Assembly (NCBI RefSeq): GCF_009735685.1 | Contig: NZ_WHPN01000404.1 | Location: forward strand, 4,623 to 68,622 | Length of the DNA: 64,000 nucleotides | Direction: 5' to 3' | Origin: Streptomyces lycii | GTDB lineage: Bacteria > Actinomycetota > Actinomycetes > Streptomycetales > Streptomycetaceae | Shown: positions 27,230 through 36,460 of the stretch, piece after piece | How the letters are laid out: each line of letters begins with the position of its first letter | Position numbering within the stretch: position 1 is the stretch's first letter | Notes under the pieces: generated by a model | What the model was told of the DNA's origin: nothing | Databases searched by the model: none | What the model saw: the letters and a program-made list of their open reading frames with translations, nothing else | Program-made: the position numbers and the translations under genes

Positions 27230-28735
27230 ATGCCTCGTACCCGCGCCAGCGCCTCCCCTCTGTTCGTGCCCCGTAAGACGACACGCGCCGAGCAGCGGGC
27301 CGCCCGAGCCGGTTTCACCGAAGCCCGCCGCCAGGCACGCCTCGCCGGAAACCCGCCCAAGCACCGCGCCGAGCAGACCCTCGACCCAGATCTGCGGCCC
27401 ACCTACCCGCTCGCCGGTCGCCCCGGTCCGGCCTCCGCCCGCGGCGGCAAGCTCGCCCTGCCCGCCCACCGGATGACCACCGCCACAGCCAGCGGCGCGT
27501 ACCCGTTCGTGGCCGAGGGCGGCCTGGGCGCCGAAGGGGTGTTCATCGGCCGCGATGTGCACGCGGAGGCGGCTTTCTGCTTCGACCCGTTCTCGCTCTA
27601 CAACAGCGGCAGGGTGGAGGGCTTCACCAACCCCAACGCGGTCCTGGCCGGGATCATCGGCATGGGCAAGTCGGCGCTGGCGAAGTCGATCGCCACCCGG
27701 TCGATCGCCCACGGCTACCGGATCTACATCCCCTGCGATCCCAAGGGGGAGTGGACCGGTGTCTCGCAGGCCCTCGGCGGATACAGCATCGCCCTGGGCC
27801 CGGGGCTCCCTGGACGGTTGAATCCGCTGGACGCCCCGGCTCGCCCCGCCTCCGTGAGCGAGGAGGACTGGTTCACGGAGGTTCGCAAGCGCCGTCTGCT
27901 GCTGCTGGCCAGCCTCGCCCGCACCGTGCTGAAGCGCGACCTGCTACCGATGGAGCACACCGCCCTCGACCTGGCCCTGGATCTGGTCGTCGCTGACGCC
28001 GCCGCCCGGGGCACGGTGCCGCTGCTCGGCGAGATCGCCCACGTACTCGGCTCCCCCGAACGCCTCGACCAGGCCCTCGGCCACCAGGCGGGGCACCTCG
28101 GTTCAGCCGCCCAGGACCTCGCCCATGCCTTGCGACGTCTCGTGCACGGCGACTTGAGCGGCATGTTCGACGCGCCGAGCACCGTGTCGTTCGACCCAAC
28201 CACACCGATGCTGTCCATCGATCTCTCCCGTCTCGGCGGCTCCGGTGACGACACGGCACTGGTACTCGCGATGACGTGCGCGAGCGCGTGGATGGAGTCA
28301 GCCCTCAGTGATCCCGATGGCGGTCGGCGCTGGGTGATCTACGACGAGGCGTGGCGGCTGATGCGGCACGTCGGGCTGCTGGAGCGGATGCAAAGCCAGT
28401 GGAAGCTCTCCCGAGGGCTGGGCATCGCGAACCTGATGGTGATCCACCGCCTCAGCGATTTGCTCTCGGCGGGCGACGCCGGGTCGCGCGGCCGGGTCCT
28501 TGCCGAGGGGCTCCTCGCGGACTGCAGCACGCGCATCATCTACCGCCAGGAGCCCGACCAGCTCGCCGCCGCTGCATCTCTGCTCGGCCTGACCGGCGTC
28601 GAGACCCAGGCGGTGTCCGCTCTGACCAAGGGCCGAGGTCTGTGGAAGGTCGCCGGCCGCTCGTTCATCACCCAGCACATCCTCCACCCGGCTGAGCGGG
28701 AGCTGTTTGACACAGACGCCCGCATGGCGGCCTAG
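27230..28735 (+). CDS. VirB4/TraC-like conjugation ATPase
   Basis: A 501-residue P-loop ATPase energising the secretion channel. Walker A is GIIGMGKSALAKS (about 140-152) and Walker B RWVIYDEAWRLM (about 366-377). Downstream come the helicase-like strands around MVIHRLSDL and the arginine-containing CSTRIIYRQ, as in VirB4 proteins. It is shorter than proteobacterial VirB4 because the N-terminal region is supplied separately, probably by the SCO6880-like protein. ATG start with GGAGA upstream. Confidence 0.85.
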   Translation: MPRTRASASPLFVPRKTTRAEQRAARAGFTEARRQARLAGNPPKHRAEQTLDPDLRPTYPLAGRPGPASARGGKLALPAHRMTTATASGAYPFVAEGGLGAEGVFIGRDVHAEAAFCFDPFSLYNSGRVEGFTNPNAVLAGIIGMGKSALAKSIATRSIAHGYRIYIPCDPKGEWTGVSQALGGYSIALGPGLPGRLNPLDAPARPASVSEEDWFTEVRKRRLLLLASLARTVLKRDLLPMEHTALDLALDLVVADAAARGTVPLLGEIAHVLGSPERLDQALGHQAGHLGSAAQDLAHALRRLVHGDLSGMFDAPSTVSFDPTTPMLSIDLSRLGGSGDDTALVLAMTCASAWMESALSDPDGGRRWVIYDEAWRLMRHVGLLERMQSQWKLSRGLGIANLMVIHRLSDLLSAGDAGSRGRVLAEGLLADCSTRIIYRQEPDQLAAAASLLGLTGVETQAVSALTKGRGLWKVAGRSFITQHILHPAERELFDTDARMAA

Positions 28736-28767
28736 CCCAACGACCAGCACAGCAACGGGAATCGATC

Positions 28768-29463
28768 ATGTCTGCTTCTTCCACTCCTTCCTCCGGTGAC
28801 AACCAGCCGTCGCAGGCCACCGACCCTTTGGCGTGGCGACGGCACCTCCCGGCATTGGCCTCGGCCGCCGCCGGGATCAACGAGGCGTGCGACGCCTGGG
28901 ACGCGGTTTCGGACTCGCTCTGCGACGCGGACGGCTGGCCGCTGGACGACAAGGTCTACGGGGACGGGAAGGTCAAGCGGGACGCCGAAGCGTGGAAGCA
29001 CGCCGAGGTGTTCCTCGACCACGGACCCGAGGTGCTGGCCGGGGTCCGCGCCGCCGCCGACGGCCCCGACTACGTCGAGGGGCCGATCAGTGACGACCTC
29101 CGTCGGATACGCGGGATCGACACCATCCTGTTCCGGGCGGAGGAGCTGCGGCACGAATGGTACGGCGTCATGGCGCTTATGGACGGTTCGCAGCCGAGCG
29201 TGCTTCACCTCTACAAGGAGCGTGCCGAGGAGCACCGCAACACCGAGGGCTGGCACTACTCACATGAACTCGGTTCCAAGGGACCGGCGTTGGTGCGTGT
29301 CGGTGAATACCTAGCTCACCGAGCGGACACCGAACGGCCGGCGCAGACCGAGCGGGCTCGCGTCGCCCGGACCCGCTCGACGCACAACACCCCTGGGGTA
29401 TCACCTGCTTTGCCCCAGGTCCCGCCGGCATCGCATCCACCGGCTCCCGGTCGCTCGCGGTGA
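28768..29463 (+). CDS. Unknown helical protein with element-type C-terminal tail
   Basis: A 231-residue protein of no recognised family. The body (about 20-195) is charged and helical with several Trp residues. The C-terminus carries the tail shared with many neighbours: RARVARTRST, then 26 Ala/Pro/Ser-rich residues ending GRSR. ATG start after GGGAA. Its place directly behind the VirB4-like gene ties it to the transfer operon. The tail may be a secretion signal (see findings); the body's function is unknown. Confidence 0.65.
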   Translation: MSASSTPSSGDNQPSQATDPLAWRRHLPALASAAAGINEACDAWDAVSDSLCDADGWPLDDKVYGDGKVKRDAEAWKHAEVFLDHGPEVLAGVRAAADGPDYVEGPISDDLRRIRGIDTILFRAEELRHEWYGVMALMDGSQPSVLHLYKERAEEHRNTEGWHYSHELGSKGPALVRVGEYLAHRADTERPAQTERARVARTRSTHNTPGVSPALPQVPPASHPPAPGRSR

Positions 29464-29480
29464 TCCCTAGCACGCAGTCA

Positions 29481-29514
29481 CGGCAGCGCCAAACTGCCCG
29501 ATCACCGGATCCTC
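29481..29514 (+). promoter_or_regulatory. 34-bp motif, copy 1 of 3
   Basis: This is CGGCAGCGCCAAAC followed by CCGGATCCTC in phase with the copies at 31609-31642 and 37763-37796. All three align over 34 bases without gaps and lie 40-80 bases ahead of genes with otherwise weak upstream signals. Conserved positions are CGGC-G--CCAAAC, a C, CCGGA and CTC. Candidate promoter or operator. Confidence 0.45.
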
Positions 29515-29593
29515 ATGGACCACCGCACTCCTTCAAGCTCCACGCCCCCGTCGGCTCCCGCCGTGCGGCGGGGCGTTCGCAACGGAGAACTCC

Positions 29594-30157
29594 ATGCACC
29601 ACAAAACCTCGCCCCCGACCGCCAGGTCCGATCCGCGTCGCCTTCAGGCTGCCCTCTGTTCCGCGCTCGGGCAGCGCGGCCTGGAGGGCACCGTCGAGTA
29701 CGGCCTGAGCGACTACATCGTCCACGCCGAGCTTCCCGACGGCAGTTCGCTGATCATCTCGCCGCCGCAGGAGCCGCCCTCCGAGCACCCCGAGTCCCCG
29801 GAAAGCTGGATGGTCACCCGCCACCGGTCCGTCGAGCCTGCCGTCTACGAGGTGATCTACGACTCCGAGCCGGACGGTCCGCATGCGCGCCACGGCGGCA
29901 GCGTGCCGGATCTCCTCTCCGCTGTCGACGCCCGCCTGGACCAGCTTGGCGTACCACCACGCCAGGAGCAGGAACGTTCCGGCAAGGCGCGCGCCGCCAC
30001 CGTGCTCCCGCCCGACTCCGCTCCATCCCGGGCGAGTGTCGCTCTCGCCTCTTCGCCGTCGGTCGGCCAGCGCGTGCTCCCGACCGGTCCGCCGCCGGAG
30101 TCTTCCGCGCGGGCCGCGCCGCCGTCGGCCAGGTCCTCATCCGCCCCCCGGCTCTAA
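29594..30157 (+). CDS. Unknown protein with disordered C-terminal tail
   Basis: A 187-residue protein. Residues 14-110 appear folded (mixed alpha/beta, ISPPQEPPS loop, WMVTRHRSVEPAVYEVIYD strand pair). From about 115 onwards it is disordered, Ala/Pro/Ser-rich, and ends SSAPRL. The tail resembles but is longer than that of its neighbours (KARAAT box). ATG start following GGAG. No family recognised. Confidence 0.6.
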   Translation: MHHKTSPPTARSDPRRLQAALCSALGQRGLEGTVEYGLSDYIVHAELPDGSSLIISPPQEPPSEHPESPESWMVTRHRSVEPAVYEVIYDSEPDGPHARHGGSVPDLLSAVDARLDQLGVPPRQEQERSGKARAATVLPPDSAPSRASVALASSPSVGQRVLPTGPPPESSARAAPPSARSSSAPRL

Positions 30158-30254
30158 CCGACCGCGATCCAGGAGTCCTCCGTGCACGGCACCCTCAGAA
30201 CTGATCCGCCCGTCGCCCGCACCTGTAACCGCACCCGCCTCGGATGGATCTGCC

Positions 30255-31016
30255 ATGCCCAGCCACTACGACGTGCTGCCCGACCTGGCCTTCGGCCACC
30301 ACCCCGTCCACGGCATCGTCGCCGCGAACCCGAAGAACCTCGCGGCCAGCACCTGGATGCTCAAGGGATTCGACTTCCATCCCGTCCCCGACCAGCCGAC
30401 GTTGTACGCGCTGGCCGACCAGAACCGTGACGGCCACGGCCGTACGAGCCGGGCCATCGAGCTGCTGCGCAAGGCCGGCTACCAGGTCGATGTGGACGTC
30501 GCACTTGACCCTGCGCTGGCGCCCGACACGGCACAGGTACGCGACCGCGGTCCGCTCGGTGAACCAGACGTCGCCTTCGCCGATCACCCGCAGCTCGGCA
30601 TCGTCGCAGCCCTCGACGACCGTGTCTCCGGCCTCAGCGGGCTCGCGCTGGTGGAGGACGGCTGGCGGCACAACTCGAGCCTGGACATCTACACGCTCCC
30701 CGCGACCACCGATCGCGTCGAGGCGCTGGGGAAAGTCGCCGACGCCACGGTGGCCCTGCACCGTTCGGGGCTCCAGGTCGCAGTGCAGCCCCGCCTCGCT
30801 CAAGAGGTGACGGCTCGGCCCCGCCCTGCTGCCACGCCGGCCGTCGGCCGTGAGCGCGGCCGTGGTCCCGCTCGCGCGTCTCCGTTGAGCGCCGCCGCGC
30901 TCGCCGCCAGCCCGGCCCGTGCCGGTATCCCGGGCAGGGCGCCGGTCCCCGCCGCCGTCACCACACCGGCGGTCCGGCCGGTTGACCCCCGCATCGCGTA
31001 CTCCCGCGACCGCTGA
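30255..31016 (+). CDS. Two-repeat unknown protein with Arg-rich C-terminus
   Basis: A 253-residue protein made of two tandem ~85-residue modules (about 8-92 and 100-180). Each has the pattern HGIVAA...GF...YALAD...LRKAGYQVDV...LD. The protein encoded at 31698 carries a third version of the module. The C-terminal ~75 residues are disordered, rich in Ala/Pro/Arg, ending YSRDR. ATG start with GGATGG upstream. A reading frame from a GTG at 30182, with a strong CAGGAG, overlaps the start and may couple translation. Function unknown. Confidence 0.6.
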   Translation: MPSHYDVLPDLAFGHHPVHGIVAANPKNLAASTWMLKGFDFHPVPDQPTLYALADQNRDGHGRTSRAIELLRKAGYQVDVDVALDPALAPDTAQVRDRGPLGEPDVAFADHPQLGIVAALDDRVSGLSGLALVEDGWRHNSSLDIYTLPATTDRVEALGKVADATVALHRSGLQVAVQPRLAQEVTARPRPAATPAVGRERGRGPARASPLSAAALAASPARAGIPGRAPVPAAVTTPAVRPVDPRIAYSRDR

Positions 31017-31041
31017 TCCAACTCCTCAAGGAGGCCCTTCC

Positions 31042-31539
31042 ATGGCCGTGAAGACGATCTGGCCTATCGACCACACCTGCGGTCACCATGCCGACCGCGA
31101 CTTGTCCGACCGACCGGCCGACCGCCGCGCCGGCTTCGCCGAGTGGCTCGCCAGGCAGGAGTGCACGGACTGCTGGCGCGCCTCGAACGAGGGCGCCGAG
31201 CAAGACAAGGCCGCCTGGCTCAAGGCGAAGCGCGCCGAGGAGCAGACGGCGTCCGAAGCCTGGTCCGAGCAGTACCGGATGCCTCCCCTGGAGGGGACGG
31301 AGCGGGCCGTTCCCTGGGGCGTGCGCTGTCGTCACCAGATCCTGACCAACGCCTACACCGCACTGGTCACCGAAGGCACGACCAGCGAAGCGGAGTGGGC
31401 GGAGATCGAGGAGAACGCTCGTACGGTGACCCGTGCCGGGTGGTGGATAGACCAGAGGTCGTCCGAGCCCGAAGACCTCACCGAACTGCTCCGAGCCGCC
31501 ACCGAGGCCGACCGGCCGACAGAGAATCCCTTCTTCTGA
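31042..31539 (+). CDS. Small putative zinc-binding protein
   Basis: A 165-residue protein with an N-terminal metal-site candidate: HTCGHH (about 11-16) and QECTDCW (about 41-47), i.e. CxHH...CxxC. The rest is helical and acidic, ending in NPFF, without the Arg-rich tail of its neighbours. Excellent ribosome binding site, AAGGAGG, seven bases before the ATG. The family is not recognised. It is followed by a terminator-like hairpin, so it may close a transcription unit. Confidence 0.65.
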   Translation: MAVKTIWPIDHTCGHHADRDLSDRPADRRAGFAEWLARQECTDCWRASNEGAEQDKAAWLKAKRAEEQTASEAWSEQYRMPPLEGTERAVPWGVRCRHQILTNAYTALVTEGTTSEAEWAEIEENARTVTRAGWWIDQRSSEPEDLTELLRAATEADRPTENPFF

Positions 31540-31543
31540 CCGA

Positions 31544-31573
31544 CCGGGTGCCCTGCTGCGGCGGGGCACCCGG
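31544..31573 (+). terminator. GC-rich hairpin terminator
   Basis: CCGGGTGCCC and GGGCACCCGG form a perfect 10-bp stem with a 10-base loop, starting four bases after the stop of the zinc-binding protein gene. It is followed by intergenic DNA with the second copy of the 34-bp motif, consistent with termination and a new transcription start. Confidence 0.7.
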
Positions 31574-31608
31574 CTGACCGCCACCGTGCGGCCTCTACCA
31601 GCGATTCT

Positions 31609-31642
31609 CGGCCGGACCAAACCCCGGATTTGCCGGACGCTC
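31609..31642 (+). promoter_or_regulatory. 34-bp motif, copy 2 of 3
   Basis: CGGCCGGACCAAACC is followed by CCGGACGCTC. The first 15 bases are identical to the copy at 37763. It lies between a hairpin terminator and the next gene (start 31698), the expected place for a promoter or operator. Confidence 0.5.
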
Positions 31643-31697
31643 TGCCCACTGGCCCACCTCCAACGGGTCCTTCGCTCCCTCTGCCCCGGAGACTTCC

Positions 31698-32423
31698 GTG
31701 CCTACCTCGATCACCATCACGTCCGAGTTCAGCGGCAGCGTCGTTGCCAAGGGCGCTACTGATGACCTCTCCGCGCAGCTCCTCCGTCACGCCGGTTTCA
31801 AGCAGATCGACGACTGGCACGGCCGACGCCATCGCCTGCCCACCACCACTCCGCTCGCCGACCAGGTCGCCATCGCCAGCCATGCGGCCGAGATGCTTCG
31901 AGCCGCTCGCTATGACGTCACCCTTCCGCCGTCTCTGGACACGGCCCGGATGAGCCCTCCGGTGCATGTGCTGGGGCCCTACGCCGCCGGAGCCGAACTT
32001 CTCAGCATCACGGACCAGATCCGTGCGGCCGAAGACGGAGCCAGCCTTCAGCGGGCAGTTGACCACCTCCTTCACCCCGAGCACGGTGCGCTGGAGCGTG
32101 TCCGGGAGGCGCTGGAAGCAGCGGGAGAACAGGTCAACGACCTGGACGACGACGCGTATGCGCTCGCCGACCGGTTCGGCTTCGCCTCGGAGTTCGTCAG
32201 CTCGGCCCAGTCCGAACTCGTCGATTCCGAGGCCGAGCTACGCCGCGTCGGCGCCGCTTCGACGAGTTACTCGGCAGCACGGACCGTCCGTGATCACCGT
32301 GGTGCCGCTCTGGCCACTTCTCCTGCGGCGAACCAGGCCAAGGTCTCCTCGGCGTCCAGTTCCCAGACGGCGCCGCTCACTACGACGGGTCACCCGCCGC
32401 GCGCCGCAACGCCCCGACGGTGA
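31698..32423 (+). CDS. Unknown protein with LRxAxYxV module
   Basis: A 241-residue protein. The N-terminal ~75 residues match the repeat module of the protein encoded at 30255 (GSVVA, LLRHAGF, HRLP, EMLRAARYDV). The middle is a long helical segment (about 100-190) like a coiled coil. The end is disordered, rich in Ser/Ala/Thr, finishing AATPRR. GTG start with GGAGA seven bases upstream; downstream of the 34-bp motif. Function unknown; the module may bind a common partner. Confidence 0.6.
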   Translation: MPTSITITSEFSGSVVAKGATDDLSAQLLRHAGFKQIDDWHGRRHRLPTTTPLADQVAIASHAAEMLRAARYDVTLPPSLDTARMSPPVHVLGPYAAGAELLSITDQIRAAEDGASLQRAVDHLLHPEHGALERVREALEAAGEQVNDLDDDAYALADRFGFASEFVSSAQSELVDSEAELRRVGAASTSYSAARTVRDHRGAALATSPAANQAKVSSASSSQTAPLTTTGHPPRAATPRR

Positions 32424-32514
32424 CCCCGGCGGCTCTCTTCGCCGTCGGCCACCAGTACGTCGCGCGTCCCCGCTCGACCCACCTGTCAAAGACCACTCAC
32501 CCGAAGAGGCAAAC

Positions 32515-33180
32515 GTGCCCGAGTACTACTCCAGCATCGGCGAGGCCGTCGGTGCGGCCATGCAGCACAACATCCGGCTCGCCCACCGCAGCGCGGCACC
32601 GGGCTCCGACAAGCCGCTGCAGGTCAGGCACCTGCCCAGCGCTTCCGCCGATCCGTACTCGGTCCGTGGAATGATCTCTCGCCTCCACGAGGACGCCTCG
32701 CCCGATGAGGTGGCGGGCATCATCGAGGAGGTCAACGGCGCACTGGTCGGGGCTCTGCCCGAGCTGGCCGAACTCGTCGCCTCTGCCGCTGACTGGACTC
32801 GCGCCCGTCTCGACTTCGACGACCCGCATCACAATCCGACTTTCGAGACGTGGACACGACTGGCAGCCGCGTACGGGATGCTCCAGGACGTCCGTGAGCA
32901 GTTGGAAGTCGCCGAGGACAGTCTCGCTGCCTGTCCCGCAGAGCGCACGGACCCCCGGCACCACCAGATGGTCAACGTCTTGCGCAGCCGGGAGCTGCTC
33001 GACGATGTCCTCGGTGCCGAGGCTGCTCGTGTGCCGTCCGCTCCCCGGAACGTCGATTCAGACCGGCAGCGGGCGGCCCGCGCCTCCTCGCCGCGCGCCG
33101 GAACATCGCCGTCGACCGGCAGTCCGCCGGCCACCGCAGCACCTCCGCCCGCGCCTCGTTCTGCCGGCCGACCCCGCTGA
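32515..33180 (+). CDS. Unknown helical protein with element-type tail
   Basis: A 221-residue protein, largely alpha-helical (about 5-180), with no recognised domain. The C-terminus has RQRAARASSP, then about 30 residues rich in Ala/Pro/Ser ending SAGRPR, the arrangement seen in several neighbours. GTG start after GAAGAGG. A frame from the GTG at 32420, overlapping the preceding stop as GTGA, runs into this start and may couple the two genes. Confidence 0.6.
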   Translation: MPEYYSSIGEAVGAAMQHNIRLAHRSAAPGSDKPLQVRHLPSASADPYSVRGMISRLHEDASPDEVAGIIEEVNGALVGALPELAELVASAADWTRARLDFDDPHHNPTFETWTRLAAAYGMLQDVREQLEVAEDSLAACPAERTDPRHHQMVNVLRSRELLDDVLGAEAARVPSAPRNVDSDRQRAARASSPRAGTSPSTGSPPATAAPPPAPRSAGRPR

Positions 33181-33275
33181 AGCGTTCCGCCTCAGACGTC
33201 CAGGAGTACCCCCATGAGCTGCATGAGAGCCGAGCGCGCCCCGCCCCCGCCCGCTCACACACCCAAGGAACCGCC

Positions 33276-35064
33276 GTGCCTTCCCCGCGCACCAGCGCGC
33301 CCTCGACCACCACCGGGTCGGACGCGCTCCTCTACCTCCTGTTCGGCATCCTCGGCGCCGCCATGGCCTTCGGCTCCCTGGCCTGGCTGACCGGAAATCT
33401 CACCAATAACTTCGTCGGGAGCGGGACATGGGCCCCCTTCCGCGTCACGGACGCGCTGCTGCACCCGGAGGTGCTGTGGCCGACCTTGAGCACCAGCATG
33501 CTGATGGTCGGTGCCCGCGTCGTCCCCGGCTTGCTCACCGTTGCCCTGGTCGTCACCGCTGCGGTGATGTGGATGCGCTGGCGTGCCGGGTCCAAGTCCG
33601 GCCTCGCCCGCAAGGCGGACCTGGCGCCGCTGCTGGACAAGGAGATCGTCGCCAAGGCGAAGAGCCTCCGCCCGAGCCTGGGCGGCCGGGAGAGTAGAAG
33701 AGGTCCTGCCCGCTGACCGCGGCATCCTGCTTGGCACCCTCGATCCCGGTCGTGCGGAGGTCCGCGCGTCCTGGGAGGACGTGATCGTCGCGATCATGGC
33801 TCCGCGTTCCGGCAAGACGTCCGGGCTGGCGATCCCCGCGATCCTCTCGGCACCGGGTCCGGTCCTACTCACCAGTAACAAAGCCGCGAACGACGCCTTC
33901 ACCGCCACGGTGGACGCCCGCGCCGAGGTCGGCACGATCTGGACCCTCGATCCGCAGCAGATCGCCCACCACCCGCGCGAGATGTGGTGGGACATCCTCG
34001 CTGACGCCCGCGATCTCGCCGGGGCGAAGAGGCTGGCGGGGCACTTCGTGACGGCGAGCGTGGACGAGTCCAGCGGCTCCGACTTCTGGTCAACCGCCGC
34101 GAGCAACACCCTCGGCGCCCTCTTCCTCGCCGCCGCGTCCCACCGGCGGCCGATCACCGACGTCCTGGCCTGGCTCGCCATGCCGGCCGACCGCACCCCG
34201 GTGGACCTGCTCACCGACGCCGGCCACCACGCGGTCGCCGCCCAACTCCAGGGCACCGTCTCCGGCGCCACCGAAACGCGTGACGGCATCTATGAGACCG
34301 CGAGGCAGTACGCGAGCTGCCTACTCGACGCGGACGTCGCCGCCTGGGTCACCCCGAACGACGACCTCCCCGAGTTCCAGCCGTTCGCCTTCGCCACGTC
34401 CCGCGACACCCTGTACCTGCTGAGCAAGGACGGCGGCGGCAGTGCGTCCGCCATCATCGCGGCGGCGGCCGACGCCGTCATGCGCGCGGCCGTGATCGTC
34501 GCCGAGCGCTCCGGCGGGCGACTCGACCCGCCCGCTTTGTGCGTCCTCGACGAGGCGGCGAATGTCTGCCGCATCTCGGACCTCCCTGATCTCTACAGCC
34601 ACTTGGGAAGCCGAGGCGTCATCCCGATGACGATCCTGCAGTCCTACCGTCAGGGCCAGCGGTGCTGGGGCGAGGCCGGTATGGACGCCCTGTACTCCGC
34701 CGCCACCATCAAGATCATCGGATCTGGCATCGACGACGCCGACTTCGCCGACCGGCTCAGCCGACAGGTCGGCGACCACGACGTCCAGACCACCTCGGTG
34801 TCGACCAGCGAGGGCGGCAAGTCCACCTCGGTGAGCATGCGCACGGAGCGGATCCTTCCACCGGACGCCATCCGCGCCCTGCCCAAGGGCAAGGTGCTGC
34901 TGCTGGCCACCGGCATCCGGGTCGCCATGCTCAACCTCAAGCCCTGGTACAAGGAGCCCTCCGTCAAGGTGGTCGGCCCGGCTTCCGCTCGCGCCACGAA
35001 GGCCATCACCGAGCGCGCCCTCGCGAAGAGCATCGGCCAGGACGATCTTGGACTGTCGGCATGA
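33276..35064 (+). pseudogene. VirD4/TraG-like coupling protein, frameshifted
   Basis: This is the coupling protein that should bring the relaxase-DNA complex to the channel, but it is split by a +1 shift. Frame one (33276-33716) encodes two N-terminal membrane helices and runs to RPSLGGRE. Skipping one base at about 33693 joins it to VEEVLPADRGILLG in the next frame, which continues to 35064. That part has Walker A MAPRSGKTSG, Walker B CVLDEAANV and the coupling-protein end (ILQSYRQGQ). The second frame has no good start before its ATP site, so it is not an independent gene. Either a real mutation that would block conjugation, or a sequencing error. GTG start. Confidence 0.8.
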
Positions 35065-35291
35065 GCGCGCCCACACCACAGCAGGGGCGGTTGGCCCACG
35101 CCCCGGTCGTCCTACGCGGTGGCCGGTGGTGGCTTGACAGCGGGGCCGGCTCGGTCCCCGCCTCCGATCCCGCCTTCACCGCCGTCCTGGACGACTTCGC
35201 GCTGTCGATGGCCGCTGCCGACCAGGCAGTCGCCCACCTCCTCATCCGGCAGGACGAGGCGTCCTCCGTTGATCCCGGAGGCCGGCGGTGA
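35061..35291 (+). CDS. Small unknown protein
   Basis: A 76-residue protein between the coupling-protein gene and the DnaB_N-like gene, with ATGA and GTGA overlaps on both sides. It starts with a beta-hairpin-like VVLRGGRWWLDSG and continues with a helix (TAVLDDFALSMAAADQAVAH), ending GGRR. No family recognised. Tight coupling to neighbours supports that it is real. Confidence 0.6.
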   Translation: MSAPTPQQGRLAHAPVVLRGGRWWLDSGAGSVPASDPAFTAVLDDFALSMAAADQAVAHLLIRQDEASSVDPGGRR

Positions 35292-36460
35292 ACCCGCTGA
35301 TGAGTGCCGAGCAGGCGGTCCTCGGCGCCGCACTCCTCGACCCCGAGCAGCTCACGCACCTGGAGTGGCTCGCTGCGGACCACTTCTATCGGCCCGTCCA
35401 CCAGGCGCTGTTCGACGCCCTCCGCAAGCTGCGCAACGACGGGCACCCCGCGCTCTCGGCCGATGGTCCGTTGCCGCTGTCGTGGGTGACCGACGCGGTC
35501 GAGGAGGCCGGACAGCACGTGCGCGGGCTGACCGCGGCGTACGCCCACACCCTGATCCAGGCGTGTCCCCGAACCGAGCACGCCCCGGTGTACGGCCGCA
35601 TGGTGCTGGAGGGGGCGATTCACCGCACCGTCGCCCAGCACGCAATCCGTCTCCACCAGGCGGCTCGGGCCGACGCCGTCCAGGGCGAGGTCGAGGGAGC
35701 GTTGCGCACGGCAGACGTCCTGAGCGGCGTACTCACCGACCTTGCGCGACGCTGGGGAACCGATCCTCGACCGGTCCCACCCACCGCTGGGCCCTCTGCC
35801 GCCACGGACATCCCGCCTCCGGCACAGAGCGGCCAGGTCGCCGAGGACGAGCGGTTCCTCCTGGCCGTCCTCGCCGAACAGCCGGGGGCCATGGGCGAGG
35901 TGGTGGCCTGGCTGCGGCCGGGAGACTTCGCCGACCCGACCCACGGGCAGCTCTACCGGTGCCTGGGCGCGCTGCACCACCGGGGCGAACCCATCGATCG
36001 GATCACCCTGCTCTGGGAGGCCCAGCGACGCGGCCTGCTGGCCGACGGCACAGTGTCGAGCGAGCAGCTGACCGCCGTCTGCGAAGGCATGGTCCCCGGC
36101 AGCGCTGACTGGTTCGGACAGCGGGTGATGCGCTCCTCCGTCACCCGCACCGCCGCCGCCTCCGCGCGAGCCATCCGGACCCTGGCCCAGGACGAGGTCC
36201 TGGGGCCCGGCCGGCTGATCAACCACGCCCTGCACGAACTCGGTCCGCTCGACGAAGTACGTGCCCGCTGGGCCACCGCGAACAGCAGTCCGGCCCCGAA
36301 GACCACGGCATCCGCTCCGTCGGCGGCCGAGCCGCCACCCGACCGAGTGAAGGCCGCCCGCGCCCGCAGCACACCCCGCCCAGGCGCGTCACCCCCAGCC
36401 CCGGCCAGCCGTCTCCCCACGCTGTCAGCAGCCCGACCACCCTCGCGCGGCCACCCGTGA
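35288..36460 (+). CDS. Protein with two DnaB N-terminal domains, no helicase domain
   Basis: A 390-residue protein. Residues ~5-130 and ~185-310 each resemble the DnaB N-terminal helical domain (SAEQAVLGAALLDPE, DHFYRPVHQALFDALR; then ERFLLAVLAEQPG, DFADPTHGQLYRCLGALH). No RecA-like ATPase domain or Walker A is present. DnaB_N domains mediate helicase oligomerisation and primase or loader binding. This protein could recruit or block the host replicative helicase during element transfer. The C-terminus bears the shared tail (DRVKAARARST, then 28 residues). GTG start overlapping the preceding gene. Confidence 0.75.
   Translation: MNPLMSAEQAVLGAALLDPEQLTHLEWLAADHFYRPVHQALFDALRKLRNDGHPALSADGPLPLSWVTDAVEEAGQHVRGLTAAYAHTLIQACPRTEHAPVYGRMVLEGAIHRTVAQHAIRLHQAARADAVQGEVEGALRTADVLSGVLTDLARRWGTDPRPVPPTAGPSAATDIPPPAQSGQVAEDERFLLAVLAEQPGAMGEVVAWLRPGDFADPTHGQLYRCLGALHHRGEPIDRITLLWEAQRRGLLADGTVSSEQLTAVCEGMVPGSADWFGQRVMRSSVTRTAAASARAIRTLAQDEVLGPGRLINHALHELGPLDEVRARWATANSSPAPKTTASAPSAAEPPPDRVKAARARSTPRPGASPPAPASRLPTLSAARPPSRGHP

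Noticed and set aside
33680-33716. Programmed frameshift in the coupling-protein gene
   Set aside because: The site (GGGAGAGTAGAAG) is not a known slippery sequence, no stimulatory structure was noticed, and other neighbouring genes are also broken, so mutation or sequencing error is simpler.
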